DNA of 64,000 nt from AC-51 sp963749895 (GCA_963749895.1 CAVVOG010000003.1:930001-994000), one strand, 5' to 3'; counted from the first letter of the stretch, positions 16,130 through 25,525 are shown. Numbers and translations: made by a program. Notes: generated by a model from the letters alone, not told the origin.

Positions 16130-18423
16130 TAGTTCGGCACCACGCGGTACGCGTCGTACACGGACTCGACGCGCTTGGCCGCCGAAAGGATCGAGGAGAG
16201 GTGGGCGATGTCGGCCAGCTCGAACGTGAACCGCAGCCGCGTGATCCGGTCCCGTCCGGTCGTCGAGTTCGCGGACAGGATGTTCACGTGGTGGTCGGAC
16301 AGGACCGTCGCCAGTTCCGACAGCAGCCGCGTGCGGTCGAGGGCCTCCACCTGGATCGCGACCACGAACGACGTCGGTTTCCCCTCGGACCAGGACACGT
16401 CGATCATCCGCTCGGGCTCACGCCGGAGGGTCTTCACGTTCGGGCAGGTCTCGCGATGCACGCTCACGCCCTGTCCACGGGTGACGAACCCGACGATCGC
16501 GTCGCCCGGCACGGGCGTGCAGCATCGGCCGAGCTTCACCCAGACGTCGGGCAGTCCCTTGACCATGACGCCCTTGGAGACGTCGGGCTGCGCGATACGG
16601 ACGGGTCGGGCCAGCGGCACCTCGGTGACGTCCTCGTCGGGCGTGCCCGACACGAGTCGCGACAGGCGCGCCACGACCGACTGCGGCGAGACGTGGCCCT
16701 CTCCCATCGCGACGTAGAGCGAGTCGAGGTCCGCGTACTTCAGGTCCTGGGCGATGTGCTCGAGGGTGTCCTCCGTGGCGAGGCGCTTGATCGGGAGGTT
16801 CTGCTTGCGCATCTGCCGCTGCAGCAGGTCCTTGCCCTGGTCGAGCGCGTCCTCGCGGCGCCCGCGCGCGAACCACTGCCGGATCTTGTTGCGGGCTCGT
16901 GGCGTCTGCACGAACTGGAGCCAGTCCTGGCTCGGACCCTCGCCCTGTGCCTTCGACGTCAAGATCTCCACCGAGTCACCGGTGCGCAGTTCGTAGTCGA
17001 GCGGCACGAGCTTGCCGTTCACCTTCGCACCGATCGTGCGGTGGCCGACCTCGGTGTGGACCGTGTAGGCGAAGTCGACCGGCGTCGCTCCGAGCGGCAG
17101 GTTCGTCACGTCGCCCTTCGGCGTGAAGACGAAGACCCGCCCGCCCGACAGGTCGATCCGCAGACCCTCCATGAACTCCCGTGGATCGGCCATGTCCTTG
17201 AGCCAATCCATCATCTGGCCGAGCCAGGCGAGATCCTGCGGCTCGTCCTTCTGCTTCGTGCCGCCCTCCTTGTAGCGCCAGTGGGCCGCGATACCGAACT
17301 GGGCGGTCCGGTGCATGTCGCGCGTACGGATCTGGATCTCGAGCGGCTTGCCACCGGGGCCGACGACCGTCGTGTGGAGCGACTGGTACATGTTCGACTT
17401 GGGCATCGCCACGTAGTCCTTGAAGCGACCCGGCACCGGGGTCCACAGCGTGTGGACGGCGCCGAGCGCCCCGTAGCAGTCGCGCAGCGATCCGACGAGG
17501 ATCCGGATCCCGACGAGGTCGTAGATGTCCTCGAACTCCTTGCCCCGGATCACCATCTTCTCGTAGATCGAGTACAGGTGCTTCGGACGCCCCTCGACCT
17601 CGGCCTTGATCCCGAGCTCCTTCAGCTTCTGCCGCAGGGTGGTGGTCAGCTCCTCGATCAGCCGGGTGCGCTCGTCCCGCCGCGTCTCCACGAGGCTCGC
17701 GATCTCTCGGTACGGCCCGGGGTGGAGGGTCTTGAACGCGAGATCCTCCAGCTCCCACTTGACCTCCTGGACACCGAGGCGGTTCGCGAGGGGCGCGTAG
17801 ATCTCGAGCGTCTCGGTCGCGATCCGCTGCTGCTTGTGGCCGGGGAGCGCACCGAGGGTCCGCATGTTGTGGAGCCGGTCGGCGAGCTTGATCAGCAGGA
17901 CACGGATGTCGCCGGCCATCGCCACGATCATCTTGCGGACGTTCTCGGCCTGTGCGAGTTCGCGGGTGCGGAAAGGGAGCTTGTCGAGCTTCGTGAGCCC
18001 GTCCACGATCCGGGCGACCTCTTCGCCGAAGTCGGTCGCGAGCCCTTCGAGCGTGATCGGCGTGTCCTCGACCGTATCGTGGAGCAGGGCGGCCTCGAGC
18101 GTGACGGTGTCCAGGTGGAGGTCGGCGAGGATGCTCGCGACGGCGAGCGGGTGCTCGATGAACGGCTCCCCCGACTTGCGCACCTGGCCCTCGTGCGCCT
18201 GCTCCGCGACCGCGAATGCCTGCTCGAGCGACCGGAGATCGGCCTTCGGGTTGTAGGTGCGGACCTTCTTCAGCAGAGGCTGGAGCCGCGGCGCGCCCTC
18301 GGGCTCCCGGCGCAGGCGTGGACGAGGAAGCCGGCTTCCTCGTCGCGGCGGCGCCGGCGTGATCTCGACCTGCAGCTCTTCCTTGCTGTCCACGATGTCC
18401 GGCCAGTGTACGCCGGAGCTCAT
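16129..18423 (-). CDS. rel: bifunctional (p)ppGpp synthetase/hydrolase (RSH/Rel)
   Basis: Makes and degrades the stringent-response alarmone. The 764-residue protein has an HD hydrolase domain with intact HDTVED and LADRLHNMRT, a synthetase domain with RFKDYVAMPKSNMYQSLHTT, a TGS domain (VFVFTPKGDVTNLPLGATP), a zinc-finger/helical region with GRCCTPVPGD, and a C-terminal ACT domain. The RxKD sequence (RFKD) in the synthetase is the type found in bifunctional enzymes rather than synthetase-only RelA (ExDD). It sits between apt and dtd, the usual actinobacterial order. Confidence 0.96.
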   Translation of the reverse strand: MSSGVHWPDIVDSKEELQVEITPAPPRRGSRLPRPRLRREPEGAPRLQPLLKKVRTYNPKADLRSLEQAFAVAEQAHEGQVRKSGEPFIEHPLAVASILADLHLDTVTLEAALLHDTVEDTPITLEGLATDFGEEVARIVDGLTKLDKLPFRTRELAQAENVRKMIVAMAGDIRVLLIKLADRLHNMRTLGALPGHKQQRIATETLEIYAPLANRLGVQEVKWELEDLAFKTLHPGPYREIASLVETRRDERTRLIEELTTTLRQKLKELGIKAEVEGRPKHLYSIYEKMVIRGKEFEDIYDLVGIRILVGSLRDCYGALGAVHTLWTPVPGRFKDYVAMPKSNMYQSLHTTVVGPGGKPLEIQIRTRDMHRTAQFGIAAHWRYKEGGTKQKDEPQDLAWLGQMMDWLKDMADPREFMEGLRIDLSGGRVFVFTPKGDVTNLPLGATPVDFAYTVHTEVGHRTIGAKVNGKLVPLDYELRTGDSVEILTSKAQGEGPSQDWLQFVQTPRARNKIRQWFARGRREDALDQGKDLLQRQMRKQNLPIKRLATEDTLEHIAQDLKYADLDSLYVAMGEGHVSPQSVVARLSRLVSGTPDEDVTEVPLARPVRIAQPDVSKGVMVKGLPDVWVKLGRCCTPVPGDAIVGFVTRGQGVSVHRETCPNVKTLRREPERMIDVSWSEGKPTSFVVAIQVEALDRTRLLSELATVLSDHHVNILSANSTTGRDRITRLRFTFELADIAHLSSILSAAKRVESVYDAYRVVPN

Positions 18424-18445
18424 CGCGGCCCGGACCGCCCGGGGC

Positions 18446-18967
18446 TCAGTAGTGGATCAGCGTGAGCAGGTCGATCCCCTCGAGCTTGTCCCGGCCCTTC
18501 AGGAAGTCGAGCTCGATCAGGCACGCGATGCCGCACACCTCGCCGCCGATGCGCTCGACCAGGGAAGCGGTCGCCCTCGCCGTCCCGCCGGTCGCGAGCA
18601 CGTCGTCCACGATCAGCACGCGCTCCCCGGGGCTCACCGCGTCCTTGTGGATCTCGAGGGTGGCGGTGCCGTACTCGAGCGCGTACTCCTCGTTCAGGGT
18701 GTCGTGCGGGAGCTTCCCGGCCTTGCGGACCGGAACGAGACCGGCGCTGAAGTGGTAGGCGACCGGCGCCGCCAGGATGAACCCGCGCGCCTCGATCCCG
18801 ACGACCTTGTCCACGTTCCCGCGGCCGAAGTGCACCACGATCAGGTCCACGATCGTCGAGAACGCGATCGGATCGGCCAGGACCGGCGTGATGTCCTTGA
18901 AGACGATGCCGGGCTCGGGGAAGTCCGGCACGTCGCGGATCAAGGCCTGGATCTGGTCGACCTCCAC
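18446..18967 (-). CDS. apt: adenine phosphoribosyltransferase
   Basis: Salvages adenine to AMP using PRPP. The 173-residue protein has IRDVPDFPEPGIVFKDITP at the N-terminus, the GIEARGFILAAPVA loop, and the PRPP-binding signature VLIVDDVLATGGTA. The start chosen is GTG at 18967, which is preceded 7 nt upstream by a GGAGG ribosome-binding site at the end of secF; further upstream in-frame ATG codons would overlap secF. Order secD–secF–apt–rel is typical of actinobacteria. Confidence 0.94.
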   Translation of the reverse strand: MEVDQIQALIRDVPDFPEPGIVFKDITPVLADPIAFSTIVDLIVVHFGRGNVDKVVGIEARGFILAAPVAYHFSAGLVPVRKAGKLPHDTLNEEYALEYGTATLEIHKDAVSPGERVLIVDDVLATGGTARATASLVERIGGEVCGIACLIELDFLKGRDKLEGIDLLTLIHY

Positions 18968-18971
18968 GTGG

Positions 18972-20060
18972 CTACCTCCGCTTCCTCTTCTTGGCCGGTG
19001 GGCGGCGCGATCCGCTGGGGCGTGGACGGCCCCCGGAACCGGTGCGGGCGGTCGCGCTCGTCGCGGCGGCATCGTCCATCACCGTGGCAGCCGACCCGAC
19101 CGTGGCCTTCGCCGCGCGAGGGCGCCCTCTGACCGCGGCCGCCTCCGCTTCACCACGGTGGAACAGGGTCAGGGCGGGCGCCGCGATGAAGATCGACGAG
19201 TACACGCCGATCCCGGTGCCCACGAACATCGCGAACGCGAAGTCCTTGAGCGTCTCGCCTCCGAACAGGAGCAGGGACAAGATGGGGAGCAGGACGACGA
19301 GGGACGTGTTGACCGACCGCATCAACACCTGGTTCAACGAGCGATTGACGACCCCCATGTAGCCGTAGTGGGCGACCATCGCCGGGGACTCGGTGTTCTC
19401 CTGGACCTTGTCGTAGATCACGACCGTGTCGTACAGGGAGAACCCCAAGATCGTGAGGACGGCGATCACGGTCTCGGGGGTGACCTGCCGGCCCGTGAGC
19501 GCGTAGACGCCGACGGTGATCACCACGTCGTGGATCAAGGCGATCATCGCGCCGGCCGCCATCTCCCACTCGAACCGGAGCCAGATGTAGACGGAGATCG
19601 CGAGCAGCACCAGGACCAGACCTCGCAGGGCCTTCGAGGAGATCTCGGCCCCCCAGGTCGGACCCACGTCTTCGACGCTGATGTCGTCGAAGGTCGCACC
19701 CCCCTGTTCGGCCAGCGCCTCCAGCAGCCCCGTGCGGTCCTGGACCCCGGTGAGGCTCTGCGTTCTGATCGCGACCTCGGGCTCGTTCCCCGTCACGATC
19801 TGCACCTCGGCATCGTCGATCCCGAAGTCCGCGAGCGTCGCTTGCACGTCGTCCGCCTCGACCACCGTGGTCGTCGGGAAGGTCAGCAGCGCACCACCTT
19901 CGAAGTCGATCGAGTAGTCCAGGCCCTTCCACGTCACGCCGACGATCGACAACGCGATCATGACCGCAGAGAAGACGAACCACCGGTTCCGGTGCTCGAT
20001 GATCTTGAAATGCGGGACCCGGTACCCGCGGTAGACGTCCATCACCTCGCGGAGGTTCAC
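18972..20060 (-). CDS. secF: protein translocase subunit SecF
   Basis: RND-type membrane component that helps SecYEG export by pulling on substrates. 362 residues: N-terminal membrane segment, the extracytoplasmic loop starting at LDYSIDFEGGALLTF, and the SecF core with GDEIS-type VGPTWGAEIS and SLYDTVVIYDKVQEN. A basic C-terminal tail (PSGSRRPPAKKRKRR) probably lies in the cytosol. The GTG at 20060 overlaps the secD stop (GTGA), suggesting coupling; an ATG lies 18 nt further in. Confidence 0.93.
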   Translation of the reverse strand: MNLREVMDVYRGYRVPHFKIIEHRNRWFVFSAVMIALSIVGVTWKGLDYSIDFEGGALLTFPTTTVVEADDVQATLADFGIDDAEVQIVTGNEPEVAIRTQSLTGVQDRTGLLEALAEQGGATFDDISVEDVGPTWGAEISSKALRGLVLVLLAISVYIWLRFEWEMAAGAMIALIHDVVITVGVYALTGRQVTPETVIAVLTILGFSLYDTVVIYDKVQENTESPAMVAHYGYMGVVNRSLNQVLMRSVNTSLVVLLPILSLLLFGGETLKDFAFAMFVGTGIGVYSSIFIAAPALTLFHRGEAEAAAVRGRPRAAKATVGSAATVMDDAAATSATARTGSGGRPRPSGSRRPPAKKRKRR

Positions 20061-22237
20061 GACGACTCCACCTCCCCCGACGTGTCGAGGGCCGCGTGGT
20101 CGGCCGCCGTCGCGGCGGACAGGCCGAACCCGCGGAGGTTCACCATGCGGGTGTTCCGTGCCAGCAGGAAGACCGTCGGACGCTTGAAGAAGTAGACGAC
20201 GAACACGTCGAGGAGCGTCGCGACCCCGAGGGTGAGCGCGAAGCCGCGGACCGAGCTGACCGCCGTCAGGTACAGGACGATCGCCGCGAGGCCGGTCACG
20301 ATGTCGGCTGCGATGATCGTCCTGAAGGCTCGCTTGAACGCGGGCTGAACCACGGTCCGGGCCGACTTGCCGCCACGCATCTCGTCCTTCAGGCGCTCGA
20401 AGAACACGATGTAGGAGTCGGCGGTGACCCCCAGTGAGATCACGAGCCCCGCGACGCCGGCGAGCGTGAGCGCGTAGCCGATCTCCTCGCCTCCGGCGAA
20501 CGACACGAGGGCGACCGCGAGGATCGCCCAGATCGACATCCCGAGCCACGCGACGATGCCGAGGAGGCGGTAGTACAGCAGGAGGTAGAGGAACAGCAGG
20601 ACCAGACCTGCGATCCCGGCGATGATGCCCTGGCGGAGGGACTCCTCACCGAGCGTCGGACTGACGGTCCGGACCGCCTCCTGCCGGAGCTCGACCGGAA
20701 GCGCGCCCGCGCTCAAGACGGTCGCCAGGTCCTTCGAGCCCTGCTCCGTGAAGCTCCCGCTGATCACGCCGGAGCCACCCGTGATCGGCTCGTTCACGAC
20801 GGGGTTCGAGATGATCCGGCGGTCCACGGCGATCGCGATCTGGTTCTGCGGGGGCGGGAGGGTCACCGCAGCCGTGGTCGCGGCGGCGAACGCATCCGAG
20901 CCCTCGTCATCCAGCTCGAACTGGACGACCCATTCCGGCACGGCCTGGTTCGTACCCTGGCCGCCGATCAGCACCGCCGTCGCGTCGTCGAGGTTGGCGC
21001 CCGTGATGATCACCGGGCCGAGCCGGACCTTGTTGCCGACACCCAGTTCGCCGTCGAGGTAGACGACCTCCTCCTCGTCGAGGGCACCGGGCTCGCACTC
21101 CGGGCTCCGCTGCTGCGTCTCGGTGAAGCAGGTCAGCGGCGTCGTGTCGTACCGAGGGTCGGTCGGCGGGATGATCTCGAGCGTCTGACGCTCCTCGAGT
21201 CGTGCGGTCGTCCCGATCACGCTCAGGAGGCGCTCCTGGCCCGTCTCCCGCTGGCGTCTCGCCGCGGCATCCTCGGTCAGGTAGCAGCCGAGGTCCTGCC
21301 CCTGCGACGAGATCACGCAGTACCGCTCGGTCACGTCGCGGATCTCGATCGCCGCGAGCGCTTCCTCCGCCCCCGCCTTGGTCCGGTAGCCGTCGGGGAG
21401 CGGCTCCGCGCCGCTCAGATCGAGCTGACCGTAGAGGTCCTGCCCGGCGGGCGACGCCGAGGCGCTCGGGGTCGGGGTCGGTGTCTCGCTCGCGTCCGGC
21501 GACGGCTCGGGCTCGGCCACCGTCGGGGTGACGTTCCACACCCGCTCGGTGACGGTCGATCGCGTGCCTTCGAGGACCTCCGTGGCCTCGGCCTCGGAGT
21601 CGTAGCAGGCCAGCTCGTCCTTCCCGGCGTTCGTGATGCAGTACTCGTCGGCGGGCAGCGCCGGACCGGTCGACGGGGACGACGTCGGGGAGGCGGAAGC
21701 CGACGCGGACGGTGTCGGAGAGGCTTTCGGGTCGACCGTGAACAGCAGACGGGCGTTCCCGGCTTCGTCCTCGGTGACGAAGCACTCGAGCTCGGTGTCG
21801 TCACCCCCGATCAGGCAGACCTCGGAGGGGCTGGACGTGACCTCGAGCTCGCCCAGGAGGTCGGTCACGAGCTCCTCGTCCTCGGCGCAGCCGAAGTTGG
21901 CATCGTCCTGCCCGACCAGGCACGACAGATCTGCCGATCGGGTCTCGATCGTGCTCTGGGACAGCCCCGGGATCTGCACCTCGATCGCGGTTCCCGACAA
22001 GAAGATGTCGGGCTCGCCCACGCCGAAGGCATCGACGCGGTTGCGGATGTTCGCCAGCGCTCGCTCCATCACGTCGGTCGGCGTGCCGCGCGGAGCGGAC
22101 AGGATCACCGCGACGCCGCCCTCGAGGTCGAGCCCCAGCCGCGGCGACAGCGACCCGCTCACCAGGCCCGCCAGCGACAGCCCCGTGAGGACCAGGACGA
22201 AGACGATCGAGAGCCACAGGCTGCGGGTGTTCTTCAC
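20057..22237 (-). CDS. secD: protein translocase subunit SecD with cysteine-pair repeats in its extracytoplasmic domain
   Basis: Partner of SecF. 726 residues, which is longer than most SecD proteins. An N-terminal membrane helix (about 8–30) is followed by the SecD signature LGLDLEGGVAVIL. The C-terminal third has the SecD core (VNEPITGGSGVISG, GSKDLATVLSAGALP) and several membrane helices. Between lies an expanded region with five Cys pairs, C106/117, C141/152, C200/211, C307/318 and C370/381, each separated by exactly ten residues, and two linkers rich in Ser, Pro, Thr and Ala (about 171–195 and 241–265). The start is GTG at 22237, overlapping the HD gene stop. Confidence 0.94.
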   Translation of the reverse strand: MKNTRSLWLSIVFVLVLTGLSLAGLVSGSLSPRLGLDLEGGVAVILSAPRGTPTDVMERALANIRNRVDAFGVGEPDIFLSGTAIEVQIPGLSQSTIETRSADLSCLVGQDDANFGCAEDEELVTDLLGELEVTSSPSEVCLIGGDDTELECFVTEDEAGNARLLFTVDPKASPTPSASASASPTSSPSTGPALPADEYCITNAGKDELACYDSEAEATEVLEGTRSTVTERVWNVTPTVAEPEPSPDASETPTPTPSASASPAGQDLYGQLDLSGAEPLPDGYRTKAGAEEALAAIEIRDVTERYCVISSQGQDLGCYLTEDAAARRQRETGQERLLSVIGTTARLEERQTLEIIPPTDPRYDTTPLTCFTETQQRSPECEPGALDEEEVVYLDGELGVGNKVRLGPVIITGANLDDATAVLIGGQGTNQAVPEWVVQFELDDEGSDAFAAATTAAVTLPPPQNQIAIAVDRRIISNPVVNEPITGGSGVISGSFTEQGSKDLATVLSAGALPVELRQEAVRTVSPTLGEESLRQGIIAGIAGLVLLFLYLLLYYRLLGIVAWLGMSIWAILAVALVSFAGGEEIGYALTLAGVAGLVISLGVTADSYIVFFERLKDEMRGGKSARTVVQPAFKRAFRTIIAADIVTGLAAIVLYLTAVSSVRGFALTLGVATLLDVFVVYFFKRPTVFLLARNTRMVNLRGFGLSAATAADHAALDTSGEVESS

Positions 22238-22971
22238 GCGAGCTCCTGCCCGTTGATCACCAAGCGGAACCGAGCCTCGAGCTGCTCGGCGGCGTGCCGG
22301 CACATCTGCATCCGGCTCAGGAAGATCTCGAAGTACTCCATGACCTGACTGATGGACGTGTCGATCGTCAACTCCAGGCTGACCGTCCGAGCGTCGGAGT
22401 CTACCCGGAGGAAACTCTGCTCGACCGCGTAGTTCACCCGGTCGTGGATGTCCTGATCCAAGCCGTACGGCTTGCGCACCCGACTGCGGTGGACGTCCGA
22501 TTTGTCGGCGAGGATCACCGCTGCGGAGATGGGTGAGACCGCCATGCCTTCGGTCTCCTCGTGGTTCGCGATCGCCGCGAGGATCGGCATCAGGTCGGCC
22601 CCCGCGGCGCGGTCACGCAGCGTCTGGTAGACGAGCACGGCCCCGGTCTGACCGTGCGCGTCCCTGGCGAGGGCGTTGCCCACGTCGTGCAGATAGCCCG
22701 CCACGCACGCGAGCTGGGCGTCGCGCTCGCTGAACCCCAGTCGGTGCAGGACCTGATAGGCGATCTTCGCCACCAGGTTCGCGTGGCGGAACCCATGCTC
22801 GGTGTACCCCATCGCGTCCATCACCCGGTCGGCCGAGCTGATGTAGAGCGAGAGCTCCGTGTCCTGCTGGACGTCCTCCAGCGTTACGGTGGCCACGTCG
22901 GGGACGGTGGGAGCTGGGCCCTCGAGCGGCACGGCGTCGCCGGCGTAGGTGGACTCGGAGGGGTCGCTCAC
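22234..22971 (-). CDS. HD-domain phosphohydrolase within the sec operon
   Basis: A 245-residue protein whose residues about 55–175 form an HD domain: His63 in HGFRHA, the HD pair 95–96 in YLHDVGNA, His106 in DAHGQTGA, and His137 in ANHEET. These are the usual metal ligands of HD and HD-GYP-type phosphohydrolases, though no GYP motif is present. The C-terminal part looks like a small alpha/beta domain ending in FRLVINGQELA. Its start overlaps yajC by 4 nt and its end overlaps secD by 4 nt, so it is translated as part of the sec operon. Substrate unknown; nucleotide second messengers are plausible. Confidence 0.8.
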   Translation of the reverse strand: MSDPSESTYAGDAVPLEGPAPTVPDVATVTLEDVQQDTELSLYISSADRVMDAMGYTEHGFRHANLVAKIAYQVLHRLGFSERDAQLACVAGYLHDVGNALARDAHGQTGAVLVYQTLRDRAAGADLMPILAAIANHEETEGMAVSPISAAVILADKSDVHRSRVRKPYGLDQDIHDRVNYAVEQSFLRVDSDARTVSLELTIDTSISQVMEYFEIFLSRMQMCRHAAEQLEARFRLVINGQELA

Positions 22972-23339
22972 GAGCGGATCGGGCCTTGCGCGTTGTCGTC
23001 GGGGCCGAGCGTGTCGCCGTCCTCGTCCTCGTCTTCGTAGTCCTCGAACTCGTCCGCCAGCCGCCGAGAGATCCCGGCGCGCAGCATCTTGATCCGCGTG
23101 GCCGGCGCGATCTCGAGCACGATCGTGCCCTCATCGTCGTCGGCCTCGACGATCGTGCCGTAGATACCCGACGTCGTGATCACCTCGTCCCCGATCTCGG
23201 CTTGCTGCTGCAGGGACTGCTGCGCCTGCATCTTCTTCTTCTGCGAGCGCATCAGGAAGAAGAGCAGGGCGAGCGGCAGAAGGAAGATCACGAACGAGAA
23301 CGGGTTGCCCTGGCTCTCCTGGGCGAGGATGTCGAACAT
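22968..23339 (-). CDS. yajC: preprotein translocase subunit YajC
   Basis: Single-pass accessory of SecDF. 123 residues: a hydrophobic helix (FVIFLLPLALLFFLMR) followed by the conserved basic stretch QKKKMQAQQ and the IGDEVITTSGIYGTIV beta-rich domain, then an acidic tail (FEDYEDEDEDGD). ATG at 23339 with GGAAGG 6 nt upstream. Order yajC–HD–secD–secF. Confidence 0.93.
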   Translation of the reverse strand: MFDILAQESQGNPFSFVIFLLPLALLFFLMRSQKKKMQAQQSLQQQAEIGDEVITTSGIYGTIVEADDDEGTIVLEIAPATRIKMLRAGISRRLADEFEDYEDEDEDGDTLGPDDNAQGPIRS

Positions 23340-23400
23340 GGGGGTCCTTCCGAGAGGTGCGTTCTTGGGTACGGCAGGGCAGTCTACCGGCGCGAACGCG

Positions 23401-24453
23401 CTACAACGGGAGCTGGCCGGGCGAGGCCTCCCCGAGATGCCGGTAGGCGCGCTCGGTCGCCACGCGTCCCCGAGGGGTGCGCTGGAGGAACCCGAGCTGG
23501 AGCAGGTACGGCTCCACGACGTCTTCGACGGTGTCCGGTTCCTCTCCCACGGCGGCGGCGAGCGTCGACAGCCCGACCGGTCCACCCAGGAACTTGTGGA
23601 TCACCGTCGCCAGGATCGCGAGGTCCAGACGGTCGAGACCCTCCTCGTCCACCTCGAACATCGCGAGGCCCGCGCGGGCCACCTCCGCCGAGATCGCTCC
23701 GTCGTGCCGCACCTCGGCGACGTCGCGCACCCTTCGCAGGAGCCGGTTCGCGATCCGCGGGGTTCCCCTTGAGCGGCGTGCGATCTCGCGTGCGCCCTCC
23801 TCCGCGGTCTCGACGGCGAGGATGCCGGCGGACCGGAGTACGATCCGGGCCAGGTCGTCGACGTCGTAGTAGTCGAGCCTCGGGCTGAACCCGAACCGCT
23901 CGCGCAGCGGCAGCGTGATCCGCCCTGGGCGGGTCGTCGCGCCGATCAGCGTGAACCGGGGCAGATCGAGGCGGATCGAACGCGCGGTCGGCCCCTTGCC
24001 GAGCACCACGTCGAGCATGAAGTCCTCCAACGCCGGGTAGAGGACCTCCTCGACCGCGCGCGGCATACGGTGGATCTCATCCACGAACAGCACGTCGCCC
24101 TCACCGAGGTTCGTCAGGATCGCCGCGAGATCGCTCGGTCGCTCCAGGGCGGGTCCGCTCGTCGGCTGGAACCCCGCGCCCATCTCCACGGCCACGATCT
24201 GCGCGAGCGTGGTCTTGCCTAGACCCGGCGGGCCGTTGAACAGCAGGTGATCCACGGGCTCGCCGCGTCGCGTCGCCCCGTCCAACAGGACCGCGAGCTG
24301 CTCCTTCACGCGCTCCTGCCCCACGAACTCGTCGAGCGAACGCGGGCGCAAGGCGACATCGAACTCGCGGTCCTCCGGGCTCAGCGCATCGGCCTCGATC
24401 AACCGCTCGTCCGGGATGTCGACGACGTCGTCCGGCTCGGTCACGCGGCTCAT
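23401..24453 (-). CDS. ruvB: Holliday junction branch migration helicase RuvB
   Basis: AAA+ motor of the RuvABC resolvasome. 350 residues with RPRSLDEFVGQ at the N-terminus, Walker A GPPGLGKTTL, Walker B LFVDEIHRMP, sensor GATTRPG, and the C-terminal winged helix (GPVGLSTLAAAVGEEPDTVEDVVEPYL). It overlaps ruvA by 4 nt. Complete and typical. Confidence 0.97.
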   Translation of the reverse strand: MSRVTEPDDVVDIPDERLIEADALSPEDREFDVALRPRSLDEFVGQERVKEQLAVLLDGATRRGEPVDHLLFNGPPGLGKTTLAQIVAVEMGAGFQPTSGPALERPSDLAAILTNLGEGDVLFVDEIHRMPRAVEEVLYPALEDFMLDVVLGKGPTARSIRLDLPRFTLIGATTRPGRITLPLRERFGFSPRLDYYDVDDLARIVLRSAGILAVETAEEGAREIARRSRGTPRIANRLLRRVRDVAEVRHDGAISAEVARAGLAMFEVDEEGLDRLDLAILATVIHKFLGGPVGLSTLAAAVGEEPDTVEDVVEPYLLQLGFLQRTPRGRVATERAYRHLGEASPGQLPL

Positions 24454-25016
24454 CGTCCCACCTTCTGCAGGGCCTCGCGGAGGAGGTCTTCCGTCTCCCG
24501 TCCGTCGACCTCGAGGTCCGCCATCGCGGCGGTCGCCTCGGCCGGCGTCAGCCCGAGCGACTGCAGCGCGTCGCGGACGTCGGCGAGCGGCCCCGTGGCG
24601 ACGAGCTCGCCCTCCCCGCCCAGCTTGTCGCGGAGGTCCAAGACGACCCGCTGGGCCACCTTCTTGCCCACCCCGGGCACGATCGTGAGGGCATCCGCGT
24701 CCCCGGCGATCACCGCCCGCCGGATCTGGTCGGCCTGCATCGCCGAGAGGAACGCGAGCGCCACCTTCGGTCCGACGCCGGTCACGCCCGTCAGCAGGTC
24801 GAACAGCTCGCGCGCGTCGGGAGCCGAGAACCCGTACAGGGTCATCGAGTCTTCGCGCACGACCATCCGCGTGTAGATGCGTGCGCTCTTGCCCAGCGGG
24901 GGGAGGGCGGCGACGACGCTCGTCGGCACGATCACGTCGTACCCGACACCCCCGGTCGCGACGACGATGCGCGTGCCCGCCTTCTCGACCAGCTCACCCT
25001 CGAGGAACGAGATCAT
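24450..25016 (-). CDS. ruvA: Holliday junction DNA-binding protein RuvA
   Basis: Tetrameric junction-binding subunit. 188 residues: N-terminal OB fold starting MISFLEGELVEK, helix-hairpin-helix motifs GVTGVGPKVALAFLS and IVPGVGKKVAQRVVLDL, and the C-terminal domain that contacts RuvB (QSLGLTPAEATAAM). The start ATG at 25016 overlaps the ruvC stop, giving the canonical ruvC–ruvA–ruvB order. Confidence 0.96.
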   Translation of the reverse strand: MISFLEGELVEKAGTRIVVATGGVGYDVIVPTSVVAALPPLGKSARIYTRMVVREDSMTLYGFSAPDARELFDLLTGVTGVGPKVALAFLSAMQADQIRRAVIAGDADALTIVPGVGKKVAQRVVLDLRDKLGGEGELVATGPLADVRDALQSLGLTPAEATAAMADLEVDGRETEDLLREALQKVGR

Positions 25017-25525
25017 CGCGCCCCCGACCGAGCGGCCAGCCCCTTCATCCTCGCGGCGACGAGATGGGTCAGGGCCACGGCGACGGCGTCGGCGGCGTCG
25101 GGCTGACGTGGGACGTCGCGCAGGCCGTGGATCCGCTCGAGCGCCTGCTGCACCTGGCGCTTGTCGGCGTTGCCGATCCCGGTGATCGCCGACTTCACCT
25201 CGCTCGGTGCGTACTCCTCGACGGGCAGCCCCGCCTCGGCCGCCACGACCATCACGGCTCCGGTGGCCCTGGCCACCAGCAGGGCACTCACCTGGTTGCG
25301 GTTCCATGCGACGCGCTCGATCGCGACGCCTTCCGGCCGGTGCTCAGCGATCGCCTCGCGGACGGCTTCGGCGACGAGCCGCAGCCGCTGGGCCTCGTCG
25401 AGGTCCGACGGGGTCCGCACGGTCCGAGCCCAACGGAGCACCGCGCGGCGGTCCCGGCGGGCCACGACCGCCAGCCCGAGGTTGGCCACGCCGGGGTCGA
25501 CGCCGAGGACACAGGTATCGAACAT
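25013..25525 (-). CDS. ruvC: crossover junction endodeoxyribonuclease RuvC
   Basis: Resolves Holliday junctions. 170 residues of RNase H fold with catalytic acids at Asp10 (LGVDPG), Glu70 (AIERVAW) and a late DAADA. The ATG at 25525 is chosen because the conserved domain begins there, although the frame stays open far upstream. Typical length and context. Confidence 0.95.
   Translation of the reverse strand: MFDTCVLGVDPGVANLGLAVVARRDRRAVLRWARTVRTPSDLDEAQRLRLVAEAVREAIAEHRPEGVAIERVAWNRNQVSALLVARATGAVMVVAAEAGLPVEEYAPSEVKSAITGIGNADKRQVQQALERIHGLRDVPRQPDAADAVAVALTHLVAARMKGLAARSGAR

Noticed and set aside
16201..18465. Rightward open frame opposite the (p)ppGpp synthetase gene
   Set aside because: Antisense shadow; no start signal or recognisable domain.
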